A stretch of 64,000 bases of DNA from Xylona heveae TC161 (taxonomy: Eukaryota > Ascomycota > Xylonomycetes > Xylonales > Xylonaceae): positions 248,001 to 312,000 of the forward strand of contig NW_017264205.1 in the NCBI RefSeq assembly GCF_001619985.1, written 5' to 3'. Below, piece by piece: positions 46,554 to 57,938 of this stretch (position 1 is its first letter; each line of letters starts with the position of its first letter). Below the pieces are notes generated by a model that was given only the letters and a program-made list of their open reading frames with translations, ran no database searches and had not been told where the DNA came from. Position numbers and translations under genes: made by a program.

Positions 46554-47287
46554 TTCGTCTCCAACACTGCATAAACATGCTGATCAAGCTGTGGATTGGT
46601 TTTCGGGAACCATCGCGGCCTTGTAGTGACGACGGCAAGTCGCGATATTCTTTCAATTGGTGCCATTCGCTTCCCTAGGCTAAACCAGAGAGGGATTCCC
46701 TCCCGCGATAGCTCAGCTTTAGGCTCAGAACGTGCCCTTGATCAGACGTCAGATGGAGGTCACTATACTCATTTAATCTCTTAATCGTTGAGGTTTTCTG
46801 AGTATATCTACTTCTGCCAAGCTGACCCCTTCTCTTAGTGTCCGTGCACGCATCGTCACTTGGAAGCACCAGCAACAAGCAGCGGCGTCAGCTCAAAGGC
46901 AGGGTCTCGGACTTTCTTTGCAAACTTTCAGGGCTTTTTTCTTTGTGTCAATACCTACACACAGGCAAATTGGCTCAAAAAACTGTTACGACAAATGTGA
47001 CGGATAGGGCGACCGCTCTATCAAGCAGGGAATACCACGGCACCGCATATATTCGGCCAGCCGCCAAGGTTGGGAGGGTCCCACCCTGGCCGCCCTCTCA
47101 ACCCATATCCTGGAGGCGGGGAATCTACCGATACAGTCTGGAACTATTGGCCGGCAAAAGAGATTCAGGTGTAGGACACTAGGTTGGAGGAGAGAAGAGA
47201 TAAAAAGGCGAAATAGCAATCGTCCTGTAAGGCACTGAATTTGCATGCTCTCAAGAGCTGCAACATTGCGCGTAAGGCAAGGAAGAA
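46554..47287. other. Divergent promoter region cyclophilin / arrestin-like
   Basis: 734 bp between two starts. A loose inverted repeat GGTTGGGAGGG...CCCTCTCAACC lies near 47067-47103. No gene was recognised. Confidence 0.5.
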
Positions 47288-48644
47288 ATGGCGGCCTTTG
47301 TTCGAGTATCGGGACCGCCAAATAGCAACTTCTTGGTAGGATATCCGGGAATATCAGCGACGTTGGTAAGTTGCACTCCAAGCTGACATTGCAATCCGTG
47401 GATTCGGCGGATTCAGAAATATGATGTATCGTGCAGACATAACGCTAACAACTATTGCTTGATAGCCAAGGATTGAGGGAAAAGTCGAAATTCGTCCAAC
47501 CATTGGAGTATCGGCCCCTGTTCATATTTCTCTCGTGACAATATGTCTCCAGCGAAGAGAGACGATCCACCCGTCCGCCGATTCCGTGACTAAGAAACAC
47601 TTGGCGGCGCCTCGAAAGGAAATTGCAGATATCGTGGGCAAGGAAATGTTATTGTTTCGATGCGCGCCAGGGAGAGAATATGAAAAGGTGCTGTCTATGG
47701 ATTTACCCTTTGTCTTGTTCATACCGTTTGGTAGAGGAGGGGAAGAAATGGCACGACGCGTGCCACCTGCAAGCCTTCAACTCCCGAGCAGGACAGCGGA
47801 GACTTATTACGTGCTGGTTGTCACCGTGCAGCAAGGCCACCAGGAGCAAAGAAAATATATGTTTCCAGTGCCCATGTCAAGGTATGACACGCTCTCGACA
47901 TTCGGCATGTACAATCGACCCGAATCTGCTGAGCGGGTCTCAGACCACTTGGTCACGCTAGGTATTTCATTACCAAGATGGTCTTACGGACCGCTCGATC
48001 CCGTCAGTGTTTATATCAAGCTGTCACCCAATCCGGACTGGCTAAATAAAGCGAAGAGAGTCACGATACAAAAAATTACAATTGCTATAGAAGAGGAGAT
48101 TACCTATAACCATGAGGGCGATGAGCCGCAAAAGAAGGTAAAAACGCTGACGAAGCAGTCACAACCTGTGGGTATCAAAATGCCGGCTGAGGGCTACTTC
48201 ACAAACTTGGGCCTTATATTCCCTGCCAAAGATTTGAGGGATTCAGACGGGATAATACCACGTGGAAGGCCAGCGTTCCCCATGTATGCAGTCACCGGCT
48301 TCACCACAACAGGCAGCCTATACAAGATTGAATATTTCTTGACTGTCAAGGTAAATTGTCAAGCCCTTTTTGATACGAAGAAAGCCTACTAACAGCTGTA
48401 GGCCCATATGACATCGGCCAAAGACATTGTACTCCGACAACCCATCGTTGTCTGCCCACTCGATCATGCAGGTTGCAAAGAGGAAATGATTGCGATTGAG
48501 CAGGCCGCCAAGGATGCGGCGCATATCAATGCAGAAAATCCTATGCTTCCGGCGCCGACAATAGTGCGTCCGCATGACCACAACGCCTTGAATGTTCTGG
48601 GCATGACACTGGTCGGCGGCCAACGAAAACTACTTATAGAATGA
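47288..48644 (+). CDS. Arrestin-domain protein
   Basis: Three exons, 47288-47365, 47466-48350, 48402-48644; 401 aa. The first exon MAAFVRVSGPPNSNFLVGYPGISATL joins PRIEGKVEIRP, the first strands of the fungal arrestin fold. The N-domain runs to about 200 (LPFVLFIPF, SLPRWSYGPLDPVSVYIKLSP) and the C-domain to the end (VTIQKITIAIEEEITY, YKIEYFLTVKAHM, LRQPIVVCPLDH). There is no long tail with PxY ubiquitin-ligase motifs as in Rod1/Art4, so it is a compact arrestin, possibly of the SpoVs/Bul-independent class with scaffold function in trafficking. Precise partner unknown. Confidence 0.8.
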
Positions 48645-49118
48645 GCCCAGTCCTTGACCAATCATGCAGTATTGACTTTTTCATGTCTCCGACGACGCAT
48701 ACGATCTAGCCTAGTTTGCGATATCAGGCATGATTTGGCATATATTGAGTCTTTGTATTATCAGCAGTCTATGACAGCGTGGGTATCTTTTCGATATGAG
48801 GCATAGCGCCTGTATATCAACGGAGCGATTTGGCGAGCATGGATTTTCAGGTATTTCATTTTCAGTCTTCTTCCGCTTGTTCTTCTATCTGTCTATGGAT
48901 GAGCAGCACAATTTCGGCGCTCGGAAATTCTCTCTGCCTTTTTCCACCTGGCTGCATTATCGGATATTGGTGTTCTTCGGAGTTGCAGCATCTGAAAGGT
49001 CAAGCAACATATATAATATATACAAGCCATTCTATACCGTCTTTCTAAGCATTTTTTCATGTCCTCTCGCGTGCTTTAAGTGTATCAATTCCCTTTGAAA
49101 TAATAACCATTGCACGTT
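48645..49118. other. Convergent 3' flank
   Basis: 474 bp between stop codons of the arrestin-like gene and the small minus-strand gene. Nothing recognised. Confidence 0.5.
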
Positions 49119-49402
49119 TTACTGTGGTTTAGGTCTAAAAGCCAAAGAACCAAATCCACCGTGAAAGCTATGCCCTGATATTGAAGGCTGTTTGGAGGAA
49201 ATTCGATCTACTCCTCTCGTTTGGCTGCCACGCTGATACTCTGCAACCATTGCCTCGAGCTCCTTGTACCGCACACTGTCCTTTCCCCATACAGTGGCAG
49301 CATTTTCGAGATTCCTACTCATCTGATAAACTTTGGTGTTAGAGCTCACGTATCCATATGAAATGTGAGTTTACCGTTTACAATTATGAGTTGGGTATCC
49401 AT
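49119..49402 (-). CDS. Small unknown protein (about 74 aa)
   Basis: Two exons, complement(49119-49322, 49382-49402), with a 59-nt intron that has a CTCTAAC branch site and CAG acceptor, so splicing is credible. The product reads MDTQLII then MSRNLENAATVWGKDSVRYKELEA..., a polar helix-forming first half with a heptad-like pattern, then a Ser/Gly/Phe-rich tail (GHSFHGGFGSLAF). I do not recognise the family; its size and helical look recall small kinetochore or scaffold subunits, but this is a guess. Translation could also begin at the ATG at 49322. It shares a promoter region with SEN54. Confidence 0.5.
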
Positions 49403-49962
49403 TCTTCTGTCGCAAAAGATATAATTAGAAACCACTCGGAACATCAAAGCAGAATTTTATCCTATTTACCTACTTAGTTTGCGTTGCCACAGATAATTAT
49501 ATATGAGAAGACAGCGTCCCGCGCCGGTATTGTCTAGATCTTAAATTTCGCTTTGGACTAACTTGGCAGTTAAGTCGTGGTTAAGTGACTGCTGACATCT
49601 GACATTTCCTGTGACCAACTGCCCGGCAACCTTCGTGATTTTATCAGGGATTTGATTAGATTGATTAGATGCCTTCCAAGGCGGTGTGCTCAATCCATGC
49701 GCACAGCCGATTGAGCTTAGAATCTTAGTCGGAGAAATCACCCAGTTTACGCCGACCCGCAGTCTGAGCAGAAAGTCTTGAATGTCGCAGCAGTTCAACG
49801 GAGCTTTAAAAGAGGTATAGAAAGGACTCCAAAAGACAGGACTTGCGAAATTCATTTGTTCACCAATCCGAGGAGTTATTTGGAGAGCGCAAGTCGACTC
49901 ATTGCTAGTGTCCATCTCTTTGCGCAGTCTTCTGCGCGAAACAATTCCGGCTTCTACGCACA
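49403..49962. other. Divergent promoter region small gene / SEN54
   Basis: 560 bp between two starts. A minus-strand open frame of 183 codons crosses it and overlaps the SEN54 first exon; it has no motif and is judged spurious. Confidence 0.5.
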
Positions 49963-51571
49963 ATGGCCGATGCGGATGAAGATGTCGTCGTCTTTTCTGG
50001 ACAAGGGCCTCCGGGGGAAATAGACCTGTCTGACGAAACTCAGGATTTTCGGTTCTTGCAAAACTTCTCACAGTGAGTATGGTCTCAATCAATGCTTATT
50101 CGCTTTGAACTAGTTCTACGGAACGAATTGAGCTCTTCTTCCCATTTCGAGAGTCATACCGCCGGTTCAGAGAACCAAAGTCAAGAATGAATTCCAATTC
50201 TAACTAGGAGATATAGAGATCCAGACCAAGGAAAGATCCCTAAACGTGGCGTAAAGGACTTTGAGCCCCATGGCACTTCCTACCAAGAGTCCGTCCTCGC
50301 CGCCAGCCGGCAGGCTATGCACAATGCTCTCAACTGCACACGAACACACGCCCCGAAATCACATATCATCGGATACTATCACCCAGAAACCAACCTCACT
50401 CGAGTTTCTGTCCCCAAGGGACCTCATTTCAAGAACATGGGCAAGGCCGACCGCTCGGGCCATATCTGGCTGCTCCCCGAAGAGGCATTATACCTGATAG
50501 AGCGGGGAAATCTGGACATGAGGTGGCCAAAGACGGAGCATGATGAAGGTGTCCCTGGAGCCGAAGATGGGCTGCCGATGAGTCTGCAGGGGGCTTATGC
50601 CGCGATATTCGGATTCGAAGAGGAACTAGGCGGCGCTTTGACACTAGAGAGATACTTGGTCTATGCTGGTCTCAAAAGGTGCGGGTTTGCCGTTATCCGG
50701 GCAGACAGCTGGGATTGTCCCGGTGAAGGCGAATTCGGTGGCGGCGTGTATGATCCTCCGACTGACGCATGGAGCTCGGGGTTACTTGGGATGTTTACAC
50801 GCCTGTTCAGCGGACTCTGGTGGGGTAAAAACAGTGCGCATGCTCACTGGACGCCTTCAACATCCGCTCGAAAATTAGGGCCGCTTGTCAAGCCTGGTCT
50901 GTATAGAAGTTACAGTACGTCTTGCATCTCCCTACCCTTGGATTTAACCAGTATCTCCGTTATGCAAAGCTGCATTTATTCAGCTACGAGTGGCATGAAG
51001 CTGCTACTTACGAATTGTCCATCTAGATGACATATACCGCCTTCTTTCTGTAATTCCCGCTCACGATCCGACTATTGCTCCGCCGCGTCCGAAGCCAGTG
51101 GCCAAATCAGACTCTTCGTCCATTACCGATGGCGAAGCATCAAGGACAGGAACGACAGATCCGCCCTTTCGAGTCGCATACCACATTTACAAACCCACAC
51201 CAAGCTTCAAAAAGTCTGCGCCTGGTCCGCCGGATTTCCGCATCGCAGTTGTGAACGCGCGCGAGACAACCCTTCCTACACTTCCTCAGATTGCTGCATT
51301 GGTGGAGAGCACACCGTACTGTCCTCCGCCGGCATCGATGCATCAGTCAAATCAGAAGCTGCGCTACGGATATCGCAATGTCGTGCTTGCTATCGTGGAT
51401 AATGGTGTGGTGAGCTATATGCGGATCGGAGATGCCGGGTTTGCGCAAGAGAGGCTGTTCGAGAGGTTCGATGCGGTCAAGGCGGGCGGTGGAGGGAGGG
51501 GTAATAAACGAGGTGGCGGAAGAGGTGGTGGGAGAGGTGGACGAGGTCGGGGAAGAGGGAGAGGAAGGTAG
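49963..51571 (+). CDS. SEN54: tRNA-splicing endonuclease subunit Sen54
   Basis: Three exons, 49963-50072, 50208-50914, 51027-51571; 453 aa. The start MADADEDVVVFSG leads to DLSDETQDFRFLQNFSQ, then PKRGVKDFEPHGTS and HIWLLPEEALYLIERGNLDMRWP, the Sen54 N-terminal domain. FRVAYHIYKPTPSFKKSAPG and PDFRIAVVNARETTLPT are its C-terminal endonuclease-like fold, which has no active site. The first intron (135 nt) is the least certain joint: its acceptor TAACTAG sits right after a branch-like CTAAC. The tail is a pure GGRGRG stretch of about 30 residues. Sen54 is a structural subunit of the tetramer (Sen2, 15, 34, 54) that cuts introns from pre-tRNA, at the mitochondrial surface in yeast. Confidence 0.93.
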
Positions 51572-52229
51572 CACGTATATCTATCACGATATGGTGTTGG
51601 AGTTCTTTAAAAATATCGGAAGATCGATGAGAGATGGATGCATATATTTTTCCAGCATATATCACGGGCGCAAGGCGGAGTTATGGTTCATTGACTAAAA
51701 AGACCCGGTTTCCAATGGATTTTTAGATCTTCATGGACAAAATATTAAGGAGAATTCGATTAATGGTCTACATGTTTCCTCTGGAATAAAGTCGCGACAC
51801 TATAAGCAAGCAGGGCCGGACTGAATAAGAAGGAATGATGAGTAGACTTTGCTTTGCCATCTTCTTTAGACGTTCAACCCATGGAAGAGAGGGGGATGAA
51901 CGCATATGCTCAGATGGGGTGGTATACTTGAGTCCTATCAATTTTTGTTTTCTTGAATGTCTGCACATCAGTGTCTCATATGCTGCAAACACATAAAAGG
52001 CAACCCTTCCAAACGGCGAAAGATGTCAACGAATCGTAAAGAGTCTTTCAAATTGGGGGTATTCGTATAAGTAGATAATCTGCAGCGCTCATCGACCGGA
52101 ATCGTCCATCGTATGATAGCGCTATTTCCATATCCTGTACATAAAACGCCGCATCCTCAAAGTCTGAACGCCAAGTTCCATGCTATCCGTGTCGTCGTAG
52201 CCAAATGCCAGTTTATGTGCAAAGAGCCA
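51572..52229. other. Convergent 3' flank SEN54 / ELC1
   Basis: 658 bp between stop codons; no gene was recognised. Confidence 0.5.
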
Positions 52230-52899
52230 TTACGCTGAAAAGAATCGAGTGTCAGTTTAAAATGACTTTCAACTTGGGTCTCGGAAGTTGCCTTAAGAGT
52301 GCGGAAGAATAAGGTGGGGCAGGCATACTGTTCAAATAGTCCGCCGCCATGAGCAGCTCGAGGCATAGCTCTGGCGGAATATCCATGTCCGGCACGTCCC
52401 GGGCATCCTTGTTCTTTTCATTATAGTAAAAGTACTCGCACACTTTCTCGAGCACGATACCACTAGAGCATGTCAGCAAGAAGCCCCTCTTTTTAATCTC
52501 ACTCGTAAGGGATATTTGGAAAGGACAAATGATTGAAAAGTCAGAGAGGAGTACAAACGTACTTGATGTTTTCCAATACTGCTCGTCCAGTCACGGCTTC
52601 ATTAAAGCTACCTGATATAAGCATTAGCAATGGAAGATGGGACCAAGAGTCAGAGTGCCTTTAATAAAGCCAAGGATATGGAAGTTGTCTGATAGAGCAG
52701 GTTCTGATCCCAGGGCTCAAATACAAAACGGGAATAAGAAATGAAAGGGAAACAAAGATTTAAACGTACTGTTGGGATCGAGCATGCGACGGAGCGCACC
52801 AGCAACGCAGGCACATGAGCGACGGACTACAAACTCGTAGCCATCGCACGACACGAGCGTCACGTAATCGCTCGATGGCTGTTGCTGTGTTGTTGCCAT
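52230..52899 (-). CDS. ELC1: Elongin C
   Basis: Four exons, complement(52230-52234, 52329-52462, 52563-52611, 52770-52899); 105 aa. The Skp1/BTB fold is complete: DYVTLVSCDGYEFVVRR, ALRRMLDPNSSFNEA, VLENINGIVLEKVCEYFYY, DIPPELCLELLMAADYLNT. The last coding exon is just five nucleotides (CG plus TAA): the donor GTATGC after LN is followed by a CTGAC branch site and TTTTCAG, and splicing gives the family-typical end LNT/LDC. Without splicing, the frame would add about 25 unrelated residues. Elongin C links BC-box substrate receptors to Cul3/Cul2-type ligases and in yeast helps degrade stalled RNA polymerase II. Confidence 0.93.
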
Positions 52900-53299
52900 A
52901 GCGCCGAGATGAAAGCGCTGTGAACTTAACTGCGTCAGAGGTAGAGGAGAGACAAGAAAAAAGTTAAGGGTAGTGGGGGAAGGATTTATATCTGTGAGAC
53001 AGATCGACAGGTCGAGGGACAGGACGACGCGGTTAGCGACGCGCTCCAAACTGCTGACTACGGCCTGCGGTTGACGCAATAGTGGAACTAACGCAGCTTG
53101 CCGGGTGGATTCGACGGCATGTTTACAGCTAGAACACTCTGGAACGACAGCTTCATAGCGGTATAGAGCACATCTATTGACCTTGATCTAGAGACCTCAA
53201 AATCAAAATTCCAAAACATAAGATAAAGCACCAAATATATTTCTCTTAAATTTTACGAAACGACAAGGCAGGAGTATACATAGCAATCAAACGCCCGAA
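52900..53299. other. Divergent promoter region ELC1 / reductase
   Basis: 400 bp between two starts, with CT-rich sequence on the ELC1 side. No gene was recognised. Confidence 0.5.
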
Positions 53300-54694
53300 A
53301 TGCTCAGCAAGTTCACTGTCCAAGCAACTATTCCAAGCCTACTTCGAACACATATCTCCCAGCCTACCAGATACACCTGCCTTCCAGCATTCAAAAAATC
53401 CTTTTCACCGTCAGCATCATCAGCATCAATTAGCTCTTCTGCATCTGCATGCAGTGGTCGTCTGAGCGGCAAGAAATGTCTTATTACAGGCGCATCACGT
53501 GGCATTGGACGCGCCATTGCAGCTCGGTTTGCTGCTGAAGATGCATCCTGCGTGCTAGTCGGACGAAATGTATCCACCATTGAGAAAGTCGCTGCGGAGC
53601 TTGAGGGGAAAGCTCGGCATCAAACACGTGCGGGAGATGTCGGAGATCGTGCTTTTTGGGTAGAGACTGCCAAGGAATTGGTAAATTAAGCCTTCTTTTT
53701 ACATGTTTTGGACGTCCCGTTTTTTGATTTCGGCCATTTCTTTTGTATTTTGTTACATGTCTCGTATTGCAAGTTTTTTGGGTTCGGGGTCTGGGGGACT
53801 CATGATGAATTGACATAATCATCTTGCGTCTATGCTGAGATAGGGTCATATTGACATTCTTACAGAAAGATATCGATATCCTTGTCAATGCTGCGGGAAT
53901 TACACATTCATCTTTGCTCCTCGCAACAAAGCCGGAGCTTGTTGAGAATATCTACAGAACGAACTTGCTAGGAACGACATGGGCATGTCAGGTTTTTGCA
54001 AAGAATATGGTTCGGCGAAAGGCAGGTGAGCTATTGGCCATTTTCTATGTCTACTCTATGCTCTACTCGGGTGGACGAGTAAAAGAGGCTGTCCGAGCAA
54101 GTGCTAAAGTTGAACGTAACCAGGATGTATAATCAATGTATCCTCTCTTCTGGGCGTCGCTGGCGGTAGAGGCTCTGCAGCATATGCAGCCTCTAAAGCA
54201 GGCATACTTGGTAAGTCAAATTTGTACAGTACCGGACGTTGATCGAATGCTGACTGTAGCAGGACTCACGCGCGCCCTAGCTGGTGAAATGGGCCAGTCA
54301 AATATCCGCGTCAATGCAATTGTGCCTGGATACATTGAAACACAAATGACAGACGGTACGTTGACCATTAATTTTAATAAGTTTTCATCGTTTCTATCTA
54401 AGTAGATTGGCTGTCCGTATTTTCATGATACTTCCCTTTCCTTTTCTTAAAAATGTCTTTAAAAAGTCCGCCGACCCACTCACCTCATCAAGCCAATGAC
54501 CCACGCATGCAAACAAAGAGGCTAATGTACAAAAAGATATGACAGAGAATGCTCGTGCTCAAGCGCTCGAAGCAGTTCCCGCAAAACGCTTTGGAAAACC
54601 AGAAGAAATTGCCGATGCAGCAATATTTTTGGCGCTGAACGAATACGCTAATAACTGCATCATCAATCTCGACGGGGGACTGAGCGCCATGTAG
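53300..54694 (+). CDS. FabG-like 3-oxoacyl-ACP reductase (SDR), probably mitochondrial
   Basis: Five exons, 53300-53680, 53866-54025, 54124-54210, 54263-54355, 54537-54694; 292 aa. Residues 1-52 are Ser/Arg/Lys-rich without acids, like a mitochondrial presequence. The Rossmann motif is ITGASRGIGRAIA, followed by NAAG, catalytic Ser in NVSSLLG and Y-x3-K in AYAASKAG, then VNAIVPGYIETQM and the C-terminal INLDGGLSAM. This matches fungal Oar1/CBR4-like reductases of type II mitochondrial fatty-acid synthesis. Other SDRs share these motifs, so the substrate is inferred. The last acceptor (AAAAAG at 54536) is atypical but is the only one that gives TDDMTENARAQAL. Confidence 0.85.
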
Positions 54695-54884
54695 AAAGGA
54701 AAGGATATTTGAATCTTTCAACACCATATCGCTCCATATCCATAATTGAACTCCGTTCGTTGAAAATGAAACAGACGGGAAAGAGATTTTGTTGTCCAGT
54801 GAGGAAAGAAGTTTCGAGGTACGCATTAAGGTGAAGGGTGCGACCCGTGAACAGATGCTGGAAATGCAAACGCAACGGCAGCGT

Positions 54885-57238
54885 TTAGTCGTCAATGACA
54901 ATGGCACCGTTGCCGGAATCTTCAACCACGACGAGGTCCTCCTCCACCGCGTGACTAGTCTCTTCGGCGACTTTGCCTCGTTTCTTGATTTGCTCGTCCT
55001 CGAGGCCGATGTCACTTGCGTTGCGCTTCCTCTTGAGATCAGCATTGTCCGCCGCATTCGGCGCATGAGCAACGCCATTGGCCACTGGCGGCGCTGGCTC
55101 GACGGCAGGCGCAACTGCTTTGGGCTTCCGGGGAACTTCGACCTTCTCTGGCAGTAAGACTGGTTTAGAGTCCTCGGGTAGCGGCCTGATGATGATCAGC
55201 AAAGCAATACAACATTTATCTCAACAGAACCTACTGCTCAGAAATTGATAGAACGAGATTCACTCGAGGATTATCATCGTCCTCGTCCACCACAGTCAAG
55301 AAGCTATCTCCTTTAATTCCAAGATCAGACAACTTCTTGGGAAGATTGTCGTCCAGATCAGGATCATAGAGAATTCCAACTTCATTATTGACGCTAAACT
55401 CTTCACCGTACCCAAGCTCCAGGCGCAGGAGGCTTTCAACAAGGTCGTTGAGGGTAGCCCGAGTAGGATCAACGACAAGTTTGGATTGCGCAACACCACA
55501 AACGGGGCAATCAGGGTTCGGTGCATGAAGAGGTTCTCCTGAGATCACCCGTTCGGTTGAGCGTGTCAAGAAGACCTATCAGCGATCAGTAAATACGCCC
55601 AAGTAAACAGTGCTTGGGGTATACCTACCATTCGTGCCTTTTCCATATCTCCTCTCATGACGTGGAAGGCTTGCAAAACGCATAGCCCAGCAGTCATCGC
55701 ATTGGTCGTGGCAATTGCGGGGATGATATTACCAGCCATTTCTACATCAAATCAGCTGAAGAACTCCAACGCAAAGTAAGTGAGAGTCTTACGTTTAATG
55801 TCAAATTTCGATTTGGTGCCAATTCCGAAAATGAACGAGCGAAGATTTGCCGAAGCAGTGACAAAGTCGAGTGTATCAACGTCATCTTTATCAAAGCTAA
55901 GGATCGGGGGTGCATCGCCATCAGAGACCTTGGCCTGTGTATCTCGTAGTCTGGCACTCAAACGACGAAGGCTGTTGTCCGTTAGCGGATGACCATACAG
56001 CGATTGTATTGGGGGGGCGTACCTGTCGGAGAAAACCACGAAATTTTCTGCGAGATTCCAATTCTCTTGGTCTTTGACAGAGATGCTAGGGTCAATCCCT
56101 GATGCCGACTGCGAAACCCGGTCATAATCTAGCGCCTCCGGGGGTCGGCGAGACTTCCACATGTCTTCCATGCTTCGTAGCCGTTTGATGTCGTCGCCAA
56201 AAACTTTTTCAAACACTCTTCGTGGAAATTCATCAGAGCCCATGGAATCTCGAATCGCTTTGAGAGCCTGCGACTCCTGTCTAAGGTTTTCGATTTCCTT
56301 TGCTAGTAGCAGTTAGTTTATCAATGCATCGAATATAGAGATTATCGACACGAACCATTTTCGGCATCTTCGGAATGGTCGAATTCTGCAGCATCATCCT
56401 CACTCGTGCCAAATATTTCCCTGGAAGACATCAGTATTGAGCTTGTTTTATTGAAGGGGTTCTCATACGTAAATAGATAGCTCTTTGCCCAGACGATACA
56501 GTGGATTGGTTGGCTGGGCGTGCTTCTGATTGTGCAGACGGGAAAGCTCTTGGGAGTTTGCTTAGGTGTGCAGTCATAGCATTCGGTTTTTCCCTGCAGA
56601 ACTTTCATTAGCGATTTCAATATCCTAATAGCATGTTTCCTCTTGCTCACCCTCTGAATGACCTGCACCTGCCCGTTGAATCCAGTAGTACCGCTCTCAA
56701 TAAGAGGAACCTCCGCCGCCAAGCACATTTTGTTCACATGTCGCCGAGCGTCAAGATTGTCAAGGGCGTTGAATACCAGGTTAAATCCTTTGAACCAATC
56801 GACAGTGAATTCGGCATCTTTAATGTTGGCGTGGTGCGCTTCGAGCTTTACGTTGGGATTGAAACGACCGGCCGTCTCTTTCGCGACCTGTGCAATGGCT
56901 CTGTTAGGTTCCCAACGAATCGCATCGGGGGTGCGATGCTGCTTACCAGCGCCTTAGACTTCTTTATATGTTCATGGCGAAACAAGAATTGCCGATTGAG
57001 GTTGCTGAGGTCGATAGTGTCTAGATCGATAATATGTACTTCTCCAAAGCCCGTCAGGACCAGGTTCTTGAGCAATTCGCAGCCAATGCCTCCAGCTCCA
57101 ACCATCAAAACCCGAGACTAAAAATTCCTATTGTCAGTATCTTGTAGGAACAAAGCTCCAATAGTAACGGGGACGCACCTGCTTGATCCGGGAGTACAGA
57201 GAACCCAGAGATTGTTTTGGAAACCGATCACGGCCCAT
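54885..57238 (-). CDS. UBA2: SUMO-activating enzyme subunit 2 (E1 catalytic subunit)
   Basis: Nine exons, complement(54885-55185, 55235-55575, 55629-55741, 55793-56302, 56356-56420, 56469-56593, 56651-56887, 56947-57117, 57179-57238); 640 aa. Order: ATP-binding [50 protein letters not shown], zinc ligand pair CYDC, catalytic Cys in [21 protein letters not shown]-like sequence, second zinc pair CPVC, a ubiquitin-fold block ([27 protein letters not shown], split here for reading) and a basic C-terminus KRKRNAS near an acidic end (VIDD), a probable nuclear signal and SUMO-interaction motif. With Aos1 it activates SUMO and passes it to Ubc9. It converges with the reductase (190 bp) and diverges from QNG1. 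Confidence 0.95.
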
Positions 57239-57938
57239 GCTGGGCAACGGATGACAGCGGCAATAGCGAAAGGAGCGTGCAAGAGGAAAAGACTGACGAA
57301 GCAAAGTATTGATTGAGTTTCCAGAGCCGATAAGAGCTTTTTTGCGAGCGAGCGACAAAGAAGAAGAGAACACAAGTGAGCTCAAATGGAGTAGCGCAGA
57401 TCAGGCCAACCCACGCCCGTGCGCGATTGGGGCGGGAAGCTTTCGTTTGCTCCGCGAAACTCAATTGTTACTTCCACAGCCTTGTCCACCTATGTCATCG
57501 CCTCCCCGGGTAACCCCTTTCTCTCTTACCACATCGGCCGATGAAGGGCCGACTTTATCAAAGTACGCGATACCCATTTAGTCGTCCAGCTCGTATCGTC
57601 CTTGATGGTACCAGATACTCCTGCTTTGTCTTTGGGTCCCTTAAATTATTGCCACTGTTCAGAAACCCTTTGCAAACTTGGGAACTGAGACAAACTCCAT
57701 ATCACATTTTTCTCACCGCTATTTCTCTTTCTTTTTCATTCATCTGGGGATTCGTTTGGAGTTGATTCCTACTTATCATTTCTCCTTTCTCTTTCGGTTG
57801 AATTTCATTATTATGAAAAGATCATAAATTGGGGAAACTTCAGGCGCTGTGGCACATTTTGTAATCATTTGAGTCCATTTTCTTCACGCTTTTTTTTGGT
57901 CCTGTATTGGTTTGTCTGGACTTTTCCCGAGCAACAGC
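57239..57938. other. Divergent promoter region UBA2 / QNG1
   Basis: 700 bp between two starts; CT- and T-rich runs lie just before QNG1 (57700-57930). No gene was recognised. Confidence 0.5.

Noticed and set aside
49541-50092. 183-codon minus-strand frame
   Set aside because: It overlaps the promoter and first exon of SEN54 in antisense and has no motif.
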